From contig JAITCJ010000193.1 of assembly GCA_031283145.1 (NCBI GenBank), positions 1 through 5,911 on the forward strand: a stretch of DNA of 5,911 nt, read 5' to 3'. Under the pieces are notes generated by a model. It worked only from the letters and a program-made list of their open reading frames with translations, was not told the DNA's origin and made no database searches. Positions 1 through 5,911 of the stretch are shown here, piece after piece. The number at the start of each line of letters is the position of its first letter. The first letter of the stretch is position 1. Made by a program: the position numbers and the translations under genes. This stretch comes from Holophagales bacterium. GTDB lineage: Bacteria; Acidobacteriota; Holophagae; Holophagales; Holophagaceae.

Positions 1-2144
1 ATAAGACAAGCGACGCTGTGACGGTGGCATTCCCGGTTCCGGACGGGGAAGCCAAACAGTACAACCTCCCTGCCCCGCTGTACCTTCCAATCTGGACGAC
101 AACTCCATGGACTCTTCCCAGCAACCTCGCGATCGCCATGCACCCTGATATGGAATATGCCGTCGCTCAGGCTGAAAATCGCTACTACATTGTAGCTGTC
201 TGCCTGCTGGAAAATTTGCAGAATAAATTAGGCGTTAAATTACATACCATTGAGATCCGCAAAGGGAGCGTTTTTCAGGGTCTTAAAGCCAAACACGCAT
301 GGATAGACAGGTTCAGCTATGTACTGCTTGCGGACTATGTGACTGACAATACCGGTACCGGGCTGGTTCACACGGCGCCGGATCATGGTGTTGAAGATTT
401 TAATTCAGCCAGTCACCTTGGTCTTTTGCAACTCGTTGGCCCCGATGGACGCTTTACATCGGCGGTAAATGACCCCGAATTGGAAAGCAAGAACATCTTT
501 GATACCAACCCGATAATTGTTGAGCGATTGCGCTCAATCGGCGCGTTGCTGCATGGCGAAAAACTACGGCACAGCTATCCGCATTGCTGGAGAACCAAAA
601 CTCCCATATTCTTTCGCGCTACCGAGCAGTGGTTTATCACAATGGACGATAAAATTCAGGGCGGAGAGAGTTTGCGCGAACTCGGGTTAGGAGGTGTTGA
701 CGCCACCACTTGGGTGCCATCCCAAGGCAGGAACCGAATTCACGCAATGATTTCCAGCCGCCCCGACTGGTGCATTTCCAGACAGAGAGCCTGGGGAACT
801 CCTATCACCGTTTTGCGCTGCGCCAACTGCGGCGAACCGCTGATTGACGCCGACGTGTTCAAAAGCGCGGCAGAAGCGATTGAAAGCGGTGGCGTGGAGG
901 CATGGAGTGAACTCAGTGTTGAAAGTCTGTTGCCGCTAAACGCTGTCTGCTCAAAATGCGGCTCCGGAGAATTTCAGAAAGAAACAGACATTCTGGACGT
1001 CTGGATTGATTCCGGAGTATCGGCGACTATAGTTGCGGAAACACATCCAGAACTGCGTGCTGAAGATTACGGCAGTTTTATCTATCTGGAAGGCTCTGAC
1101 CAGCATCGAGGCTGGTTCCACAGCTCTTTACTCTTCAATCTGGCCGTAAGCGGCAACAAGCCCTACGACACAGTGGTAACTCACGGTTTCCTGCTGGACG
1201 GCAAAGGCCAGAAGATGTCTAAATCCATGGGCAACTCCATTGAGCCTGATGAAATTGTAACGACTATGGGCGCCGACATACTTCGCCTATGGGTCGCCAG
1301 CGCCGATTACCACAGTGATATTAGTATTTCCAAAGAAATTTTGGAACGTAATTCAGATGCCTACCGCAAGCTGCGCAACACACTGCGCTTCATGCTTGGC
1401 GCCTTGGATGGCTTTGATCCTTCAAAAGACGCCGTGCCGGAAGAAAAATGGACCCCCCTGGATCATTGGATATGGAACACATTCCAAAATTTGAGCAAGG
1501 AAGTTATTCAAGCGTACCGAGATTTTAACTTTCTGGCCGCGACACAAGCTATGCTGAGTTTCTGCCAACTGGAACTATCCAACCGATACTTTGAGATTAT
1601 CAAAGACCGCTTGTATTGCGATGACGCCTCATCAACAAGACGCCAATCATGCAGAACTCTTTGCTGGAAATTAACCTGGGGGCTTTGCGTGCTTTTGGCG
1701 CCCGTTATTAGTTTTACGGCCGATGAAGTGTGGGAATATCTGCCTGGAGCCGACTCTACTGTTTTTGAGCAGCGCTTCCCAGAATTTGGCGATGTCCCGA
1801 CATTAAATAACTGGCGGCGTTTTTGGGAAATCCGCGAGGCAGTACAGGCGGCCATGGAACCTCACCGCGCCTCCAAACTCATTGGCACCAGCTTAGACGC
1901 AAATGTGTGTCTGACGCTTCCAAGCGCGGATGTTGAAATACTGCGCAGTCTGAACGAATGTCTTGAGGACCTATTTGTAATCTCCGGCTTAAAACTGTCA
2001 GAGGGCAATTCTATCGAAATATCCGTTGAACCTCACAGCGGCACACGCTGCCCAAGATGCTGGAATCATTCAGGCGGCAGCGGTCAGGGGGAAGACGCCG
2101 AGCTGTGTCCAAGGTGCTATGAAGTGGTCGCGGCTCAAAGATAA
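1..2144 (+). CDS. ileS: isoleucyl-tRNA synthetase, 5'-truncated by window edge
   Basis: Class I aminoacyl-tRNA synthetase that charges tRNA-Ile with isoleucine in the cytoplasm and edits mischarged valine. The frame is open from base 3 (K-T-S-D-A, matching the family's DKTSP stretch), so the GTG at 18 is not the start. By comparison with the roughly 900-940 residue family, about 200 N-terminal residues, including the HIGH motif, lie outside the window. Visible motifs in order: the Thr-rich editing-domain stretch WTTTPWTLPSN (93-125), the editing motif HTAPDHGVED (369-398), ISRQRAWGTPI in the catalytic core, a Cys pair CANC (819-830) with a second pair CSKC (948-959), DILDVWIDSG, GSDQHRGWFHSSLL, the catalytic KMSKS loop (1212-1226), the anticodon-binding helical region, and a C-terminal zinc module with two CPRC pairs (2049-2060 and 2106-2117). 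The stop is TAA at 2142-2144. lspA follows 28 bases later. Identity is certain; no frameshift is seen. Confidence 0.98.
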   Translation, partial: KTSDAVTVAFPVPDGEAKQYNLPAPLYLPIWTTTPWTLPSNLAIAMHPDMEYAVAQAENRYYIVAVCLLENLQNKLGVKLHTIEIRKGSVFQGLKAKHAWIDRFSYVLLADYVTDNTGTGLVHTAPDHGVEDFNSASHLGLLQLVGPDGRFTSAVNDPELESKNIFDTNPIIVERLRSIGALLHGEKLRHSYPHCWRTKTPIFFRATEQWFITMDDKIQGGESLRELGLGGVDATTWVPSQGRNRIHAMISSRPDWCISRQRAWGTPITVLRCANCGEPLIDADVFKSAAEAIESGGVEAWSELSVESLLPLNAVCSKCGSGEFQKETDILDVWIDSGVSATIVAETHPELRAEDYGSFIYLEGSDQHRGWFHSSLLFNLAVSGNKPYDTVVTHGFLLDGKGQKMSKSMGNSIEPDEIVTTMGADILRLWVASADYHSDISISKEILERNSDAYRKLRNTLRFMLGALDGFDPSKDAVPEEKWTPLDHWIWNTFQNLSKEVIQAYRDFNFLAATQAMLSFCQLELSNRYFEIIKDRLYCDDASSTRRQSCRTLCWKLTWGLCVLLAPVISFTADEVWEYLPGADSTVFEQRFPEFGDVPTLNNWRRFWEIREAVQAAMEPHRASKLIGTSLDANVCLTLPSADVEILRSLNECLEDLFVISGLKLSEGNSIEISVEPHSGTRCPRCWNHSGGSGQGEDAELCPRCYEVVAAQR

Positions 2145-2163
2145 GCTGAAAAACATAACTGTT

Positions 2164-2168
2164 GAGGA
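2164..2168 (+). promoter_or_regulatory. ribosome binding site of lspA
   Basis: GAGGA lies four bases before the ATG at 2173. The spacing is a little short, but this ATG is placed where LspA proteins normally begin, directly before the first membrane helix. That decides the start against the in-frame upstream ATGs at 2026 and 2119, both of which lie inside ileS. Confidence 0.6.
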
Positions 2169-2172
2169 TTGC

Positions 2173-2661
2173 ATGAAACAGCGTTTATTGTGGTTGATTT
2201 TGCCTCTGACGGCACTGCTGTTGGACATAGTTTCAAAAGCATGGGTACTGAAAATATTGAAGCCTGGCGAACAGCTTACAGTCATCAAGGGATTTTTCTA
2301 TATCAAACTGGGCTTTAACCCGGGAGCGATTTTTGGAATGCTGCAAAACGCCTCCCCTTGGCTGCGCGGAATTATATTCTTGGCAGCCGGCCTCGCCGCT
2401 TTCGCCTATTTTGGATGGGAATTTTTCAAATCCAATACGCCAACTTCTCAGCGCTGCGCTCTTGGTTTAATACTGGGAGGAGCGCTGGGTAATGGCTTGG
2501 ATCGCTTAATGCGCGGTCATGTGGTTGACTTCCTGGATTTCTGGTTCGGCTCTTGGGAGTACTGGGTTTTTAATCTAGCGGATAGTTTTATCGTTATCGG
2601 CGCAATTTTGTATGGCATTGTGGTATTGTTTGATTCTAAAGCCAAAGGGAAAGCCATTTAA
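2173..2661 (+). CDS. lspA: lipoprotein signal peptidase (signal peptidase II)
   Basis: Integral inner-membrane aspartic protease that cleaves the signal peptide of diacylglyceryl-modified prolipoproteins just before the lipidated cysteine. At 162 residues it has the family's usual size. Visible conserved blocks: D18-x-x-S-K22 in the first membrane helix, the F-N49-P-G-A-I-F stretch (usually N-x-G-A-A-F), G-N107-x-x-D110-R, V-V-D119-F, and F-N134-x-A-D137-S. D110 and D137 match the two catalytic aspartates of the family. Four hydrophobic segments are apparent, at about residues 5-26, 64-82, 95-112 and 132-153, as expected. The start is the ATG at 2173; longer in-frame versions would add a non-hydrophobic tail encoded over the ileS zinc module. 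The gene is probably co-transcribed with ileS. There is no sign of damage. Confidence 0.97.
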   Translation: MKQRLLWLILPLTALLLDIVSKAWVLKILKPGEQLTVIKGFFYIKLGFNPGAIFGMLQNASPWLRGIIFLAAGLAAFAYFGWEFFKSNTPTSQRCALGLILGGALGNGLDRLMRGHVVDFLDFWFGSWEYWVFNLADSFIVIGAILYGIVVLFDSKAKGKAI

Positions 2662-2793
2662 GATGAAAGGGGCAGCCTTTTCAAGGGTGAAGTCAAAGTT
2701 AAATGAAGACAGTAACTAAAAGAATGGGAATTGGCTGGTGAAGTTCCAAAGCAATTCAAATTCAGCATTCAGCTTGCCGAAAGGGGACGGCCC
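2662..2793 (+). other. lspA-hom intergenic region, no clear signals
   Basis: This 132-base gap is the longest non-coding stretch in the window. It holds a weak 5-bp inverted repeat, AAAGG GGCAG CCTTT (2666-2680), followed by only one further T, too weak to call a terminator. I found no convincing -35/-10 pair with normal spacing, no riboswitch-like or T-box-like elements, and no credible small gene. The last 13 bases carry the hom ribosome binding site. Whether hom is transcribed from lspA or from a promoter here cannot be settled by eye. Confidence 0.6.
2781..2787 (+). promoter_or_regulatory. ribosome binding site of hom
   Basis: AAGGGGA sits six bases before the ATG at 2794, a near-ideal arrangement. 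It fixes the hom start at M-L-N-I-A-I-L-G-Y-G, directly at the first strand of the nucleotide-binding fold. It argues against the in-frame TTG at 2731, which has no comparable signal. Confidence 0.8.
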
Positions 2794-4026
2794 ATGCTAA
2801 ACATTGCCATTCTAGGTTACGGTACGGTCGGCTCCGGCGTTTTCGACGTTTTGGGGCAAAACAGCGAAAACGTTGAACGACAGGTGGGGCAGCCTGTTAA
2901 AGTTAAGCGCGTTTTCGTCAGGCGCGATTACCCCGGCAGTGAAGCAGACCCATATGTGACCCGCGATATAGACGATATTATGAACGATGGGGACATTCGT
3001 ATAGTAGTCGAGGCTATGGGCGGCCTTGAGCCGGCTTACTCTTATGCGAAACGCGGTTTATCGCTTCGCAAGCATATCGTTACTTCAAATAAGGAATTGG
3101 TCGCCGAGTACGGAGCCGAACTTCTTGCCCTTGCGCGCGATAACGGCGTTAATTTTTTGTTTGAGGCCAGTGTTGGCGGCGGCGTTCCGCTAATCGCCCC
3201 CATAGCCCGTAATTTGCTCTTTGATGAGATACTATATATAGAAGGGATTTTGAATGGCACCTCGAATTATATATTGACGGAAATGAATGTGGCGGGGAAA
3301 GGCTTCGCGGAAGCCCTCCGCGAGGCTCAAGCTTCGGGATACGCGGAAAGCGACCCGGCGGCGGACGTTGAAGGGCTTGATGCCTGCCGCAAGCTTTCCA
3401 TCCTGCTATCACTCGTGTCGGGCCGCCGCGCCGTGTGGACGGATATCGAAACCCAAGGAATCGCGCGGCTCACGGAGGCTGATTTTTTATGCGCCAAATC
3501 CCTGGCGTACAACATAAAACTTATCGCCGGCGCACGGCTTTCGGGGTTGTCCGCCGAAGCCTATGTCGCGCCGCGACTTGTTCCTTACGGGCATCCGCTG
3601 TATAGCGCGGATGGCGTGTACAACAGCGTCCTGCTTGGCGCGAAAGTCGTTGGAAATGTCATGTTTTACGGACATGGCGCGGGAAAATACCCGACGGCAT
3701 CGGCTGTTGTCAGTGATGTTATTGAGGCTGCCCGAAAGATAAATGAAAATACAGGTATTTACTGGTCAAGCGAAACACTGGATATTGTCCCCCCTACCCG
3801 CGCCGAAAGAAGAATGATACGCGCGGAATGCGGCGAAGGATTTGAAGCTGCCGCCGCACGATTGTGGCCGGGAGCGCCGCGTGTTTCGTCAAAACATTGT
3901 CAACGCGAAACCGCATGGCTTACGGAGGCGGAAGATTCATCGGCAGCACGGGAAAAGTTGGCCGCCCTTGAGGAGACGTCACCGGGGACAAGGGTTTTAA
4001 ACGTGATCAGCATAATCGGCATATGA
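2794..4026 (+). CDS. hom: homoserine dehydrogenase with degenerate C-terminal ACT-like domain
   Basis: Monofunctional homoserine dehydrogenase, 410 residues, reducing L-aspartate 4-semialdehyde to L-homoserine with NAD(P)H; it commits carbon to threonine and methionine. Visible in order: the Rossmann loop G8-Y-G-T-V-G-S-G15, V-V-E-A-M-G-G77, T-S-N-K100 (conserved lysine), E-A-S-V-G-G-G-V-P (124-132), L-N-G-T-S-N-Y-I (153-160), and the signature G-Y-A-E-S-D-P ending in D196 and K200, which match the conserved catalytic Asp/Lys pair. The core closes with G-K-Y-P-T-A-S-A-V-V-S-D (297-308). The last ~70 residues (340-410) can be read as beta-alpha-beta-beta-alpha-beta, ending V-L-N-V-I-S-I-I-G, like an ACT domain. 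However, they lack the D-x-P-G-V-L-A effector loop of typical Hom proteins. The 13-base gap to lysC, whose ribosome binding site overlaps the hom stop, suggests a shared transcript. Family identity is certain; loss of feedback binding is inference. Confidence 0.97.
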   Translation: MLNIAILGYGTVGSGVFDVLGQNSENVERQVGQPVKVKRVFVRRDYPGSEADPYVTRDIDDIMNDGDIRIVVEAMGGLEPAYSYAKRGLSLRKHIVTSNKELVAEYGAELLALARDNGVNFLFEASVGGGVPLIAPIARNLLFDEILYIEGILNGTSNYILTEMNVAGKGFAEALREAQASGYAESDPAADVEGLDACRKLSILLSLVSGRRAVWTDIETQGIARLTEADFLCAKSLAYNIKLIAGARLSGLSAEAYVAPRLVPYGHPLYSADGVYNSVLLGAKVVGNVMFYGHGAGKYPTASAVVSDVIEAARKINENTGIYWSSETLDIVPPTRAERRMIRAECGEGFEAAAARLWPGAPRVSSKHCQRETAWLTEAEDSSAAREKLAALEETSPGTRVLNVISIIGI

Positions 4027-4031
4027 GGAGG
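4025..4031 (+). promoter_or_regulatory. ribosome binding site of lysC overlapping hom stop
   Basis: GAGGAGG begins inside the hom stop codon (TGA, 4024-4026) and lies eight bases before the TTG at 4040. It is one of the strongest ribosome binding sites in the window and supports the unusual TTG start. Ribosomes terminating on hom would uncover or re-use it, which suggests coupled translation. Confidence 0.8.
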
Positions 4032-4039
4032 CATTACAG

Positions 4040-5266
4040 TTGCTTATAGTACGCAAATACGGCGGCACTTCTGTGGCGGACGTGCAGAATATCATCTCAG
4101 CCGCGTCAAATATAGCCAAGACTTATTCGGACGGGAACCGCCTAGTTATCGTTGTTTCGGCGCAGGGAGACACAACGGACGAATTGTTGGCGAAAGCTGC
4201 TGAAATAAGCGGCGACGCGGGGAAGCGGGAGATTGACGCTCTTATATCGACGGGTGAGCAGCAGTCCGCGGCGCTGATGGCGATAGCCTTGCGCACGCAA
4301 GGCCTGCCCTCTGTTTCCCTAAATGCGGCGCAGTCCGGTATAAACGCCACGTCGGTATACGGCAACGCACGGATAAAGTCGGTTGACCCGGAAAGGCTGC
4401 GGTTTGAGCTTGAACGAGGCAATACCGCCGTCGTGGCAGGTTTTCAGGGGATGAATAAATACGGCGATGTGGTGACAATCGGACGCGGCGGGTCGGACAC
4501 GACGGCGGTCGCGCTGGCAGTCGCGCTGAACGCAGAACTTTGCGAAATATGCACGGATGTTGATGGTGTTTATACCGCCGACCCGCGTATAGTAAAAAAC
4601 GCCAGGAAAATCCGTGTAATAAGTTATGATGAAATGCTGGAGCTTTCGTCACTAGGCGCGAAGGTTCTGCACAACCGCTCGGTTGAAATGGCGAAACGAT
4701 ACCGTGTCCCGCTCATCGTCCGCTCAAGTTTTTCAGATGCGGAAGGGACATTAGTTAAGGATGTACCATATATGGAACGGATGTATGTCAGCGGTGTAAC
4801 TGTGGATAAGGAAATAGCGGGCGTTACGCTTCTGGGCGTAAAGGACAAGCCTGGAGGAGCCTACAATGTTTTTTCTTTGATAGCCCGAGAGGGCGTTTCT
4901 GTGGGCGTAATCACCAGAACGGCAGGCGCGGGGTCTGGAGACATATCCTTTACTGTCGCACGTTCCGAATTAGGCAAGGTCTTGGGCGCGCTGGAGGAAA
5001 ACAAAGGCGTCATTCACTACACCGATCTGAAATATGACGACCGCGCCGCGAAAATATCTGTCGTAGGCGCGGGCATGGAATCGACGCCGGGCGTTGCTTC
5101 CGGTGTATTCGAAGCTCTTTACGCCGTTGATATCGGCGTAAAAATGATATCTACTTCAGAGATAAAAATTACCATCCTGGTTGACGAGAGAGACGCGGAA
5201 GCGGCGGTAAACGCGATACATGACAGGTTTTTCGCCATGGGTACGCAGGATGCGGAGAAGCGATGA
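4040..5266 (+). CDS. lysC: aspartate kinase, monofunctional, two ACT domains
   Basis: Catalyses ATP-dependent phosphorylation of L-aspartate to 4-aspartyl phosphate, the first and usually feedback-controlled step of the lysine/threonine/methionine pathway. At 408 residues it matches the Bacillus/Corynebacterium type. The kinase domain (about 1-240) shows K6-Y-G-G-T-S11, V-S-A-Q-G-D-T-T-D (39-47), S-T-G-E (70-73), G-R-G-G-S-D-T-T (148-155), T-D-V-D-G-V-Y-T-A-D-P-R (172-183) and S-L-G-A-K-V-L-H. ACT1 (about 245-325) has G-V-K-D-K-P-G (266-272). ACT2 (about 336-400) has T-P-G-V and M-I-S-T-S-E-I-K-I (369-377). In ACT1 the usual D-M-I-V-Q-N segment reads G-V-I-T-R-T (289-294), an unusual effector-site change. 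The start is TTG, chosen for its strong upstream ribosome binding site and the immediate K-Y-G-G-T-S motif. The symbol could equally be ask or dapG, since isozyme identity cannot be told from sequence. Its stop overlaps the asd start. Confidence 0.97.
   Translation: MLIVRKYGGTSVADVQNIISAASNIAKTYSDGNRLVIVVSAQGDTTDELLAKAAEISGDAGKREIDALISTGEQQSAALMAIALRTQGLPSVSLNAAQSGINATSVYGNARIKSVDPERLRFELERGNTAVVAGFQGMNKYGDVVTIGRGGSDTTAVALAVALNAELCEICTDVDGVYTADPRIVKNARKIRVISYDEMLELSSLGAKVLHNRSVEMAKRYRVPLIVRSSFSDAEGTLVKDVPYMERMYVSGVTVDKEIAGVTLLGVKDKPGGAYNVFSLIAREGVSVGVITRTAGAGSGDISFTVARSELGKVLGALEENKGVIHYTDLKYDDRAAKISVVGAGMESTPGVASGVFEALYAVDIGVKMISTSEIKITILVDERDAEAAVNAIHDRFFAMGTQDAEKR
4757..4774 (+). promoter_or_regulatory. 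possible internal translation start for LysC beta subunit
   Basis: An in-frame ATG at 4772 (M245 of LysC) lies exactly between the kinase and the first ACT domain, ten bases after AAGGA (4757-4761). Initiation here would give a 164-residue protein made of both ACT domains. In Bacillus subtilis LysC and its C. glutamicum counterpart, such a beta subunit is known to be made from an internal start near codon 246-250. The correspondence is suggestive only: the spacing is long and the site could be chance. Confidence 0.35.
5254..5257 (+). promoter_or_regulatory. ribosome binding site of asd inside lysC end
   Basis: GGAG within the last codons of lysC lies five bases before the asd ATG at 5263. 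With the four-base ATGA overlap it makes translational coupling of asd to lysC likely. Confidence 0.55.
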
Positions 5267-5911
5267 AGGCATACAATGTGGCTGTTGTCGGGGCAACCGG
5301 CATGGTGGGTCGTGAAATCCTCAAAATCCTTGATGAAAGGTATTTTCCCACAGCGAACTTATATCTGTTTGCCACGGCGCGTTCAGTTGGTACTGTAATC
5401 CGCTGTAACGGCGGCAATTATACCGTTGAGGAACTAACACAGGAATCATTTAACAAAAGCGGCGGTATTGATATCGCGCTGTTTTCGGCGGGCGGCGAAA
5501 CTAGCCTGCGATTCGCCCCAATCGCCGTAGAGTATGGATGTACCGTAGTGGACAACAGCTCCGCTTGGCGCATGGACGAAGACGTGCCGCTGGTGGTGCC
5601 GGAGGTCAACCCAGAGGATATAGCACGGCATAAAGGTATTATCGCGAATCCCAACTGCTCTACCATACAAGCCGTCGTCGCTTTGAGCCCCCTTCATAAG
5701 ACTTATTGTTTAAAACGGATTGTGTACGCGACATACCAAGCTGTTTCAGGAGCGGGGATGGGCGGCTGGCGCGATTTGGAGGAAGAAGGCGCGCCTGCGA
5801 CATTCCCGTTTCCAATAAAGGGTAATTGCATACCCCATATTGGCGATTTTTGTGACGGCGGATATACCAAAGAAGAGATGAAAATGATAACGGAAACGCG
5901 AAAAATCCTGC
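5263..5911 (+). CDS. asd: aspartate-semialdehyde dehydrogenase, 3'-truncated by window edge
   Basis: Reduces 4-aspartyl phosphate to L-aspartate 4-semialdehyde with NADPH, linking LysC to Hom and to the lysine/diaminopimelate branch; cytoplasmic. The first 216 residues are visible out of about 330-350 for the family, and the frame is still open at the edge. Motifs in order: the dinucleotide loop G10-A-T-G-M-V-G16, A-T-A-R-S (37-41, cofactor-phosphate contact region), F-S-A-G-G (74-78), D-N-S-S-A-W-R (97-103), V-V-P-E-V-N, N-P-N-C132-S-T with the catalytic cysteine, and T-Y-Q159-A-V-S-G-A-G with the conserved active-site glutamine. The F-P-F-P-I...I-P-H-I-G and T-K-E-E-M-K-M segments follow as in Bacillus/Clostridium-type Asd. 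The catalytic histidine expected further on is outside the window. The start ATG overlaps the lysC stop by four bases (ATGA), the mark of a tight operon. Confidence 0.97.
   Translation, partial: MKAYNVAVVGATGMVGREILKILDERYFPTANLYLFATARSVGTVIRCNGGNYTVEELTQESFNKSGGIDIALFSAGGETSLRFAPIAVEYGCTVVDNSSAWRMDEDVPLVVPEVNPEDIARHKGIIANPNCSTIQAVVALSPLHKTYCLKRIVYATYQAVSGAGMGGWRDLEEEGAPATFPFPIKGNCIPHIGDFCDGGYTKEEMKMITETRKIL

Noticed and set aside
1508..1855. 115-codon antisense ORF inside ileS
   Set aside because: Lies entirely over the conserved anticodon-binding region of ileS and has no recognisable protein features.
2026..2172. In-frame upstream extension of lspA overlapping ileS, adding 49 residues
   Set aside because: The added residues are encoded over the conserved ileS zinc module, are not hydrophobic, and are absent from LspA proteins; the ATG at 2173 has a ribosome binding site and sits where the family starts.
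2666..2681. AAAGG-GGCAG-CCTTTT hairpin as a terminator for ileS-lspA
   Set aside because: Only five pairs, AT-rich, and no real T-tract after the stem.
2663..2719. 18-codon ORF just after lspA
   Set aside because: Too short, no well-spaced ribosome binding site, and no recognisable peptide.
2690..2762. Possible sigma-70 promoter (TTGGCT at 2731, or TAACTA at 2713)
   Set aside because: No matching partner hexamer at 16-18 base spacing.
2665..2786. GAAAGGGG repeated at 2665-2672 and 2779-2786, each followed by a GCC-containing stretch
   Set aside because: An eight-base match in a purine-rich gap is easily chance; the second copy is explained by the hom ribosome binding site.
2731..2793. TTG start giving Hom a 21-residue N-terminal extension
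   Set aside because: The ATG at 2794 has a near-ideal AAGGGGA site and starts directly at the nucleotide-binding fold, as in the family.
4242..4652. 136-codon antisense ORF inside lysC
   Set aside because: Shadow of the GC-rich lysC codons; no ribosome binding site, no recognisable motifs, and the sense strand is plainly coding.
1..5911. A previously undescribed system, mobile element or defence locus
   Set aside because: Essentially all sequence is accounted for by five well-known housekeeping genes; the single 132-base gap has no repeat or structure suggesting more.

Overview
The window is a run of five tightly packed protein-coding genes, all on the + strand: the 3' part of ileS (isoleucyl-tRNA synthetase), lspA (lipoprotein signal peptidase), hom (homoserine dehydrogenase), lysC (aspartate kinase) and the 5' part of asd (aspartate-semialdehyde dehydrogenase). 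Both edge genes are cut by the window, not broken. I see no RNA genes, insertion sequences, CRISPR arrays, prophage genes or convincing rho-independent terminators. It looks like an ordinary housekeeping region with a few regulatory-domain oddities.

Organism: a bacterium of intermediate GC. The aspartate kinase (a 408-residue enzyme with two C-terminal ACT domains) and the Asd sequence resemble the Gram-positive/Synergistota type rather than the fused ThrA/MetL enzymes of enteric bacteria. The ileS-lspA pair is common in Gram-negative and some Gram-positive lineages. An anaerobic Synergistota or Firmicutes-like origin is my best guess, but this rests on overall protein resemblance only and confidence is low.

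Layout: ileS ends at 2144 and lspA starts 28 bases later (2173-2661). A 132-base gap (2662-2793) is the only sizeable non-coding stretch; I find no clear promoter or terminator in it. hom (2794-4026) follows behind a strong ribosome binding site. lysC (4040-5266) starts at a TTG whose ribosome binding site overlaps the hom stop codon. asd begins at 5263, sharing ATGA with the lysC stop, and runs off the right edge.

Function: lysC, asd and hom encode three consecutive steps from L-aspartate through aspartyl phosphate and aspartate semialdehyde to homoserine, the trunk for threonine, methionine and (branching at the semialdehyde) lysine/diaminopimelate. The overlaps suggest translational coupling. 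The ileS-lspA pair is functionally separate (isoleucine charging; lipoprotein maturation in the membrane). Points of interest are a degenerate ACT domain on Hom, an altered effector motif in the first ACT domain of LysC, a possible internal start for a LysC beta subunit, and a modest rise in GC content from ileS-lspA to hom-lysC-asd.
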